Origin: an uncultured Oscillospiraceae bacterium
Lineage (GTDB): Bacteria; Bacillota; Clostridia; Oscillospirales; Oscillospiraceae
Length of the DNA stretch: 64,000 bases
Direction: 5' to 3'
NCBI GenBank assembly: GCA_934573855.1
Contig: CAKTMF010000005.1
Span: 120,347 to 184,346 of the forward strand
Both the position numbers and the translations under genes were made by a program. Below the pieces are notes generated by a model. It was not told the DNA's origin. It saw nothing but the letters and a program-made list of their open reading frames with translations, and made no database searches. Of the stretch, positions 59,243-64,000 are shown in pieces. Positions within the stretch are counted from its first letter, which is position 1; each line of letters begins with the position of its first letter.

Positions 59243-60883
59243 ATGAAGATATTAAAGAAAGCCATCATATTTGTGTGCGCCGCGGCAATGGCCGTTAGTA
59301 TCGGCGGCTGCCAGAGCACGACCAAAATAAACATCGACAAGATACCCGAGTCCACCGGGGGCAAAGACGTCGTGCGCGCCGAGGCGGCCGACAACGTTTT
59401 CTCGCTCAACAGCAACTCGAAGTACAGCTTCAACCCCATCATCGCCACGAACCACGCCAACCAGATCGTCTGCGCCCTCGTGTATGAGAACATGGTCGAG
59501 GTGGACAATAACTTCGAGGTCATACCCAACATCATCTCCGAGTGGGAGTGTACCGAGGACGGCTGCATATGGACGATGTACCTTGACAAGGAGAACCCCC
59601 ACTATTTCTCCGACGGGACGCAGGTGACGGGCAGGGATCTGCGCTACTCGCTCGAGCGCGCCGTCTTTGCCGACCGCTTCACCGGGCGCTTTTCCAGCTT
59701 TCAGGGCGTTTCGTTCTGGGAGGACAAAATACAGGTCACTCTCGGTATCGGCGACAAGCAGTTCATAAAGCTCCTCAATATCCCTGTCATCAAAAACGGT
59801 ACCTACGACTCCAAGGAAGGCTCCCGGCCCATCGGCAGCGGTCCGTATGCGTATAACGAGGACTTTACCGAGCTGCATCCCAACGAGCATTACCCCAACC
59901 GCGACGGGCTGCCGCTGGACGTAATATATATAAAGGAGTACCCCACCGCGGCGGACATCATCAGCGCGTTCGAGGACTCCTACATCGACCTTGTCATCAA
60001 CGACCCGTCGAGCTATACGAACCTCGGCTACGCCAGCACCAACGAGATACACAACTACGCCACCACGAACATGCACTATGTGGCCTTCAATGTAAACGGC
60101 AAGATGGGCAAGGACTCCAGCTTCCGCTATGCGATGAACTTCGCCTTTGACCGCGCGTATCTGGAGGAGCTTCTCAACGGCGACGCCGTGGCCTCCTCCG
60201 TGGCCATGTACCCGACCTGCGCGGCGTACCCAGAGACCCTTGCCGAGCAGCTGAGCTATAACCTTGAGCTGTGCAAGGTCGTCCTCGCCAACGCCGGCGT
60301 GAGAGACTATGACGACGACGGACGGCTCGAATATCTCGACGCCTCCAACGAGCCGGAGATAGTCTTTGTCGTCTGCAGCGACAGCAGCGCCAAGACCGGC
60401 GTCGCCCGCCGCTTTGCCGCCGACATGGCCGAGATCGGCCTGAAGGTGGACGTGCAGGAGGTCACATGGAAGCGCTATATCGAGATACTCCAGGGTTCGG
60501 AGCAGCTCGACAATGAGGGCAAGCCCAAGGAGGAGTACGAGTTCGACATGTACTACGGCGAGGTGAAGCTGCGCAACAACTTCGACATCACCGAGCTTCT
60601 GGAGGAGCGTACCGAGGATAACCGCTCCAGGAACGTCAATTACACCCGCAGCAAGGACGAGACATGCATGCAGCTCATCAAAAATTATCTTGCCGCCTCC
60701 GACGCCGGACGCGCCGAGGCGTATTACGAGCTGTGCCAGTACGTCAGCACTCAGGCCATAATAATCCCAATCGGCTTTGAAAAGCAGCAGATGATCACCC
60801 ACCGCGGCGTCATCCGCGGCATGGACCCGAACATCGGCAACCCGCTCTATAACTTCGAGAACTGGATAATCGAGATGGATTAA
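59243..60883 (+). CDS. Extracellular solute-binding lipoprotein (family 5, peptide-type)
   Basis: 546 residues from ATG 59243 (AAAGGAGACGGC upstream). The lipoprotein signal ends in the lipobox VSIGG-Cys23. The mature part has the SBP family-5 layout: NPIIATNHANQIVCALVYENMVEV, the signature region WTMYLDKENPHYFSDGTQVTGRDLRYSLERAV, and RYAMNFAFDRAYLEEL. It probably binds oligopeptides or related solutes for an ABC importer, but no permease or ATPase genes are adjacent, so it is an orphan binding protein here. It may be cotranscribed with pgeF and cdd. Confidence 0.88.
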   Translation: MKILKKAIIFVCAAAMAVSIGGCQSTTKINIDKIPESTGGKDVVRAEAADNVFSLNSNSKYSFNPIIATNHANQIVCALVYENMVEVDNNFEVIPNIISEWECTEDGCIWTMYLDKENPHYFSDGTQVTGRDLRYSLERAVFADRFTGRFSSFQGVSFWEDKIQVTLGIGDKQFIKLLNIPVIKNGTYDSKEGSRPIGSGPYAYNEDFTELHPNEHYPNRDGLPLDVIYIKEYPTAADIISAFEDSYIDLVINDPSSYTNLGYASTNEIHNYATTNMHYVAFNVNGKMGKDSSFRYAMNFAFDRAYLEELLNGDAVASSVAMYPTCAAYPETLAEQLSYNLELCKVVLANAGVRDYDDDGRLEYLDASNEPEIVFVVCSDSSAKTGVARRFAADMAEIGLKVDVQEVTWKRYIEILQGSEQLDNEGKPKEEYEFDMYYGEVKLRNNFDITELLEERTEDNRSRNVNYTRSKDETCMQLIKNYLAASDAGRAEAYYELCQYVSTQAIIIPIGFEKQQMITHRGVIRGMDPNIGNPLYNFENWIIEMD

Positions 60884-60903
60884 TATTAAAAGGAGAGACT
60901 GAC

Positions 60904-61284
60904 ATGACCGACAGAGAACTCATTTCCCTCGCCAAGAAGGCTTCCTACAACGCATACGTCCCGTACTCCCACTTCTCGGTGGGCGCCGCGCTCCAGTGCG
61001 CCGACGGCAGCGTGTTCACCGGCTGCAACGTCGAGAACGCGGCGCTGGGCAGCACCATCTGCGCCGAGCGCACGGCCTGCGTCAAGGCCGTCAGCGAGGG
61101 CAAGCGCAAATTTGTCCGCATAGCCATCTACGCCGACAGTCAGAACTGGCCCACCCCCTGCGGCGCATGCCGCCAGTTTCTGGCCGAGTTCGCGCCCGAC
61201 ATCGAGATACTCTGCTCCAAGGCGGGGGACCGCTATGTGAGCTATAAGCTCTCGGAGCTGCTGCCGCATATCTTCAATTTCTGA
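60904..61284 (+). CDS. cdd: Cytidine deaminase
   Basis: 126 residues of the homotetrameric zinc cytidine deaminases. Catalytic and zinc residues are visible: Cys53 and Glu55 in TICAERTA, and Cys86/Cys89 in PTPCGACRQFL. The N-terminus SYNAYVPYSHFSVGAAL is diagnostic. It converts (deoxy)cytidine to (deoxy)uridine for pyrimidine salvage. AAAGGAG precedes the start, 20 bp after the binding-protein gene. Confidence 0.95.
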   Translation: MTDRELISLAKKASYNAYVPYSHFSVGAALQCADGSVFTGCNVENAALGSTICAERTACVKAVSEGKRKFVRIAIYADSQNWPTPCGACRQFLAEFAPDIEILCSKAGDRYVSYKLSELLPHIFNF

Positions 61285-61296
61285 TAAGCAGGAAAA

Positions 61297-61336
61297 ATAA
61301 CAGCCGTCCATTACGGGAGGACGGCTGTTATTTTAT
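61297..61336 (+). terminator. Terminator after cdd
   Basis: AATAACAGCCGTCC pairs with GGACGGCTGTTATT, followed by TTATG. The next 200 bases (61337-61537) show no gene. Confidence 0.88.
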
Positions 61337-61537
61337 GCCTGGCCGTTCCGGGACGGGGGACAGAGCGGGAAACACAAGGCTGCGTTTACACACTCTCTCT
61401 GCCTGCTCTCTACCTATTATAGTATATGCAGGCGGCGCGCGGGGAAGTGTTTGACACCTGAAAAGAGTCACAAAACAAATTCGTGGACTCTGCACAAAAA
61501 ACATAAAAAATTTTTTGCGGAAATAACGAAATTTCTA

Positions 61538-61566
61538 TTGACATATCGGGAAACTCTTGGTATAGT
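61538..61566 (+). promoter_or_regulatory. Promoter of the S10 ribosomal protein operon
   Basis: TTGACA (61538-61543), a 17-bp spacer and TATAGT (61561-61566). It lies 315 bases upstream of rpsJ, leaving a long leader. Confidence 0.85.
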
Positions 61567-61881
61567 AATCGAGCGCGTGTGCGAGAGCATGGGCGTATTA
61601 TGCGAAGAAGCGGGAGATTGCTCGCGCGCGCGAGGTAACTTCCGTGGAGTATGTCCGGTACCGGCAGCTTCCGGTACGCAATCGGGCGGCTGAAACCTTA
61701 TCGAGTACACGCGTATATCGCATGGACGAAAAGGGCTTTGACCGGCTGAACAGCCGGTTTTCTTTTTCGGACTTGGCCTGATACGCACGGTTGTGTGTAT
61801 AAGATTTTCAGGTTTCATCCGTACGCATAATGGCGGAGCCAATGCCGCCGAAGAAACGTACGAAAAAAGGAGAAAACAAAC
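61567..61881 (+). promoter_or_regulatory. Long rpsJ leader with an internal terminator (attenuator)
   Basis: About 310 bases of untranslated leader. ACCGGCTG-AA-CAGCCGGT (61741-61758) is followed by TTTCTTTTT, a textbook intrinsic terminator 120 bases ahead of rpsJ. It suggests that S10-operon expression is controlled by termination/antitermination, perhaps by a ribosomal protein. Upstream parts have further hairpin potential (TTCCGG words near 61640-61675). Confidence 0.65.
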
Positions 61882-62202
61882 ATGGCAAGCACCAACGGCA
61901 AGAACATGATCCGTATTCGCCTCAAGGCATACGATCACCAGCTCATCGACAAGGCTGCCGAGACCATCGTCGAGGCCGCGAAGCGCACCGACGCAAAGGT
62001 CTCCGGCCCCATCCCTCTGCCCACCAAGACCGAGATCGTCACCATCCTCCGCGCGGTCCACAAGTACAAGGACAGCCGTGAGCAGTTCGAGCGCCGCACC
62101 CACAAGCGCCTTATCGACATCATGAGCCCCACCCAGAAGACCGTCGAGGCCCTGATGAACCTTGAGGTCCCCGCAGGCGTCGAGATCGAGATCAAGCTCT
62201 GA
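61882..62202 (+). CDS. rpsJ: 30S ribosomal protein S10
   Basis: 106 residues. Conserved S10 sequence: IRIRLKAYDHQLIDKAAETIV, GPIPLPTKTEIVTILR, and FERRTHKRLIDI. First gene of the S10 operon. AAAGGAG precedes the start. S10 also serves as NusE in antitermination. Confidence 0.98.
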   Translation: MASTNGKNMIRIRLKAYDHQLIDKAAETIVEAAKRTDAKVSGPIPLPTKTEIVTILRAVHKYKDSREQFERRTHKRLIDIMSPTQKTVEALMNLEVPAGVEIEIKL

Positions 62203-62363
62203 TCGGCGCGGAACACACCAGCGAACCCCTACAATATTCTAAGTAAGTAACCCATTGTCCGCAGCTTGCGAATGCGGACGGGTTAAGTTGCCAGCCTCTG
62301 TCGCGGCGTACCCAAGCGCTGCGTTACGCGGGGCAACCAATAACCGAAGGAGGAAAATTCCAG
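62203..62363 (+). promoter_or_regulatory. 160-bp structured spacer between rpsJ and rplC
   Basis: The spacer is longer than the other gaps in this operon. GTCCGCA...TGCGGAC (62258-62280) forms a hairpin and GTTGCC (62287) can pair with GGCAAC (62333). It may regulate L3/L4/L23 translation or mRNA processing; no protein frame is seen. Confidence 0.45.
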
Positions 62364-63092
62364 ATGAAGAAAGCCATCATCGGCAAGAAGGTCGGCATGA
62401 CGCAGATCTTCGACGAGACTGGTAAGGTCATTCCCGTCACCGTCATCGAGGCAGGCCCCTGCACGGTCGTCGCCAAGATGAGCAAGGAAAAGGAAGGCTA
62501 CGAAGCAGTCCAGTTCGGTTACGAGGAAGTGACCGAGAAGAAGCTCACCAAGCCCGAGCAGGGTCACCTGAAGAAGGCGGGCGTGGGCATGCTCAAGCAC
62601 CTCAAGGAGTTCCGTCTTGAGGATTGCGCAAAGTTTGAGGTCGGCGACGTTGTCAAGGCAGACCTGTTCGCAGAGGGCGAGAAGGTCGACGTCACCGGTA
62701 TCAGCAAGGGCCACGGCTACGCCGGCGTCATCAAGCGCTACGGCCAGGGCCGCACCCCCACCAGCCACGGCGGCGGCCCCGTTCACCGTCACGCCGGTTC
62801 CATGGGCCCCTCCGCTGACCCCTCCCGCATCCTGCCCGGCAAGAAGCAGGCAGGCCACATGGGCGTGGAGCAGGTCACGGTCGAGAATCTTGACATCGTC
62901 AAGGTCGATCCCGAGCTGAACCTCATCGCCATCCGCGGCGCCGTTCCCGGCCCCAAGGGCGGTATCGTCTACATTAAGAACACTGTCAAGGTCACTCCCG
63001 TCAAGAAGGGCGAGGCCGGCGCAGTCACCCTCAACCCGCAGAAGCAGTCCGGTCGTGGCAATCCCCAGAAGGCTTCCGCGCGTACCCGCTAA
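62364..63092 (+). CDS. rplC: 50S ribosomal protein L3
   Basis: 242 residues: MKKAIIGKKVGMTQIFDETG, the FxxRYGQGR-like KRYGQGRTPTSHGGGPVHRHAGSMG loop and the GPKGGIVYIKNTVK end. The C-terminus is extended by about 30 basic residues (QKQSGRGNPQKASARTR) beyond the usual L3 length of 205-215. Confidence 0.97.
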   Translation: MKKAIIGKKVGMTQIFDETGKVIPVTVIEAGPCTVVAKMSKEKEGYEAVQFGYEEVTEKKLTKPEQGHLKKAGVGMLKHLKEFRLEDCAKFEVGDVVKADLFAEGEKVDVTGISKGHGYAGVIKRYGQGRTPTSHGGGPVHRHAGSMGPSADPSRILPGKKQAGHMGVEQVTVENLDIVKVDPELNLIAIRGAVPGPKGGIVYIKNTVKVTPVKKGEAGAVTLNPQKQSGRGNPQKASARTR

Positions 63093-63111
63093 GGAAAGGA
63101 GAGCAGCATAA

Positions 63112-63735
63112 ATGCCTAAAGCTAATGTTTTCAATATGGCAGGCGAGAAGATCGGTGAGATCGAGCTCTCCGAGGCCATCTTCGGCATCGAGCCGAACAA
63201 GAGCGTTCTCCATGATTCCGTCAAGAATCATCTGGCGAACTGCCGTCAGGGCACCCAGAGTGCTCTTACCAAGGGCGAAGTTTCCTACACCACCAAGAAG
63301 CCCTGGCGCCAGAAGGGCACCGGCCGCGCTCGTGCAGGTTACGCAGGCTCCCCCGTGTGGTATCACGGCGGCGTAGCCTTCGCTCCCAAGCCCCGCGACT
63401 ACAGCTACACCCTCAACAAGAAGGTGAAGCGCCTCGCACTCAAGTCCGCTCTCTCCGCCAAGGCGGCCGAGAACGAGATCATCGTTGTCGACGGTCTCGC
63501 AATGGACGAGATCAAGACCAAGGCTTTCAAGGGCTTCCTTGACAAGGTCGGCGTTGAGGGCAAGGCTCTCGTCGTGACCGAGAATGTTGACGAAAAGGTC
63601 ATCAAGTCCGCCCGCAACATCGCAGGCGTGGCCACCACCATCGCCACCATCCTCTCTCCCTACATGATTCTCACCAACGGCGTTATGGTAGTCGACAAGG
63701 CTGCCCTCGCCAAGATCGAGGAGGTGTTCGCCTGA
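63112..63735 (+). CDS. rplD: 50S ribosomal protein L4
   Basis: 207 residues with ALTKGEVSYTTKKPWRQKGTGRAR and GGVAFAPKPRDYSY, the L4 signatures. L4 represses the S10 operon in some bacteria. Its stop overlaps the rplW start (TGATG). Confidence 0.97.
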   Translation: MPKANVFNMAGEKIGEIELSEAIFGIEPNKSVLHDSVKNHLANCRQGTQSALTKGEVSYTTKKPWRQKGTGRARAGYAGSPVWYHGGVAFAPKPRDYSYTLNKKVKRLALKSALSAKAAENEIIVVDGLAMDEIKTKAFKGFLDKVGVEGKALVVTENVDEKVIKSARNIAGVATTIATILSPYMILTNGVMVVDKAALAKIEEVFA

Positions 63736-64000
63736 TGAAGACCGCATATGACGTCATCATTCGCCCCATCATCACCGAGCAGTCCATGGAAGACCTGGAC
63801 ATCAAGAAGTACGCATTCGAGGTCGCCAAGAATGCAAACAAGATCGAGATAAAGAAGGCCATCGAGGAGATCTTCGGTGTCACCGTTATCAAGGTCACTA
63901 CTCTCAACGTTCGCAGCAAGGCGAAGCGCACCGGCGCTTACCCCATGGGCAAGACCGCTTCCTGGAAAAAGGCCGTTGTTAAGCTCAGCGCCGATTCCAA
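63735..64000 (+). CDS. rplW: 50S ribosomal protein L23 (3' truncated)
   Basis: The first 88 residues are present: YDVIIRPIITEQSMEDLDIKKY, IEEIFGVTVIKVTTLN and a conserved basic segment AKRTGAYPMGK. The gene runs off the window end. Translation is coupled to rplD. Confidence 0.95.
   Translation, partial: MKTAYDVIIRPIITEQSMEDLDIKKYAFEVAKNANKIEIKKAIEEIFGVTVIKVTTLNVRSKAKRTGAYPMGKTASWKKAVVKLSADS

Overview
The window looks like the chromosome of a GC-rich, spore-forming anaerobic member of the Clostridia (Bacillota), most likely in the Oscillospirales. The evidence is the gene order dgt-like/dnaG/rpoD, the block rpmH-rnpA-yidD-yidC-khpB, a spoVT gene, ECF-type vitamin transporters, 2-hydroxyacyl-CoA dehydratase genes, AGGAGG-type ribosome sites and GC-rich codon use. 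The assignment rests on reading proteins by eye, without database searches.

Layout: 1-11 kb holds housekeeping genes: a 5'-truncated HD-domain dGTPase, dnaG, rpoD, acpP, khpB, yidC, yidD, rnpA, rpmH, a TPP riboswitch with thiT, galU, queT/queH and a dCMP deaminase. 11-15 kb is a four-gene 2-hydroxyacyl-CoA dehydratase operon with no CoA-transferase nearby. 15-19 kb is serC-serA plus an AlaX-type Ser-tRNA(Ala) editing gene. Next come a DUF559 endonuclease gene beside palindromic repeats, mtaB, a cysteine desulfurase, an AI-2E-family transporter, a D,D-carboxypeptidase, pgi, a small P-loop protein, GNAT and AlkD genes, and a small XRE/membrane-protein operon.

29.0-45.3 kb is an integrated mobilizable element of about 16.25 kb inserted inside spoVT. 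The first 34 codons of spoVT lie at 28917-29017 and the remainder at 45263-45712, where it is fused in frame to the element's own large serine recombinase. The sequence GACCCGTT occurs at both junctions. Joining them across this octamer restores a 180-codon spoVT and gives the recombinase a different, short C-terminus, so the crossover site lies within the recombinase coding sequence. The element carries a RHH protein and MobP-type relaxase with a candidate oriT, a type III restriction-modification system with a membrane protein gene in its operon, two RhuM-family proteins, and a visibly AT-rich module (small regulator, sce7726-like nuclease, beta/sce7725-like protein, FRG-domain protein) that may be an anti-phage system.

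45.7-64 kb returns to host genes: a second FRG-domain gene, a decayed MATE gene, an AraC regulator divergent from a dicarboxylate/amino-acid symporter, galT, a thioredoxin-fold protein, an alpha/beta hydrolase, a MATE exporter, a DUF1846 protein, secA, pgeF, a solute-binding lipoprotein, cdd and the start of the S10 ribosomal operon (rpsJ, rplC, rplD, rplW partial). No rRNA, tRNA or CRISPR array was seen.
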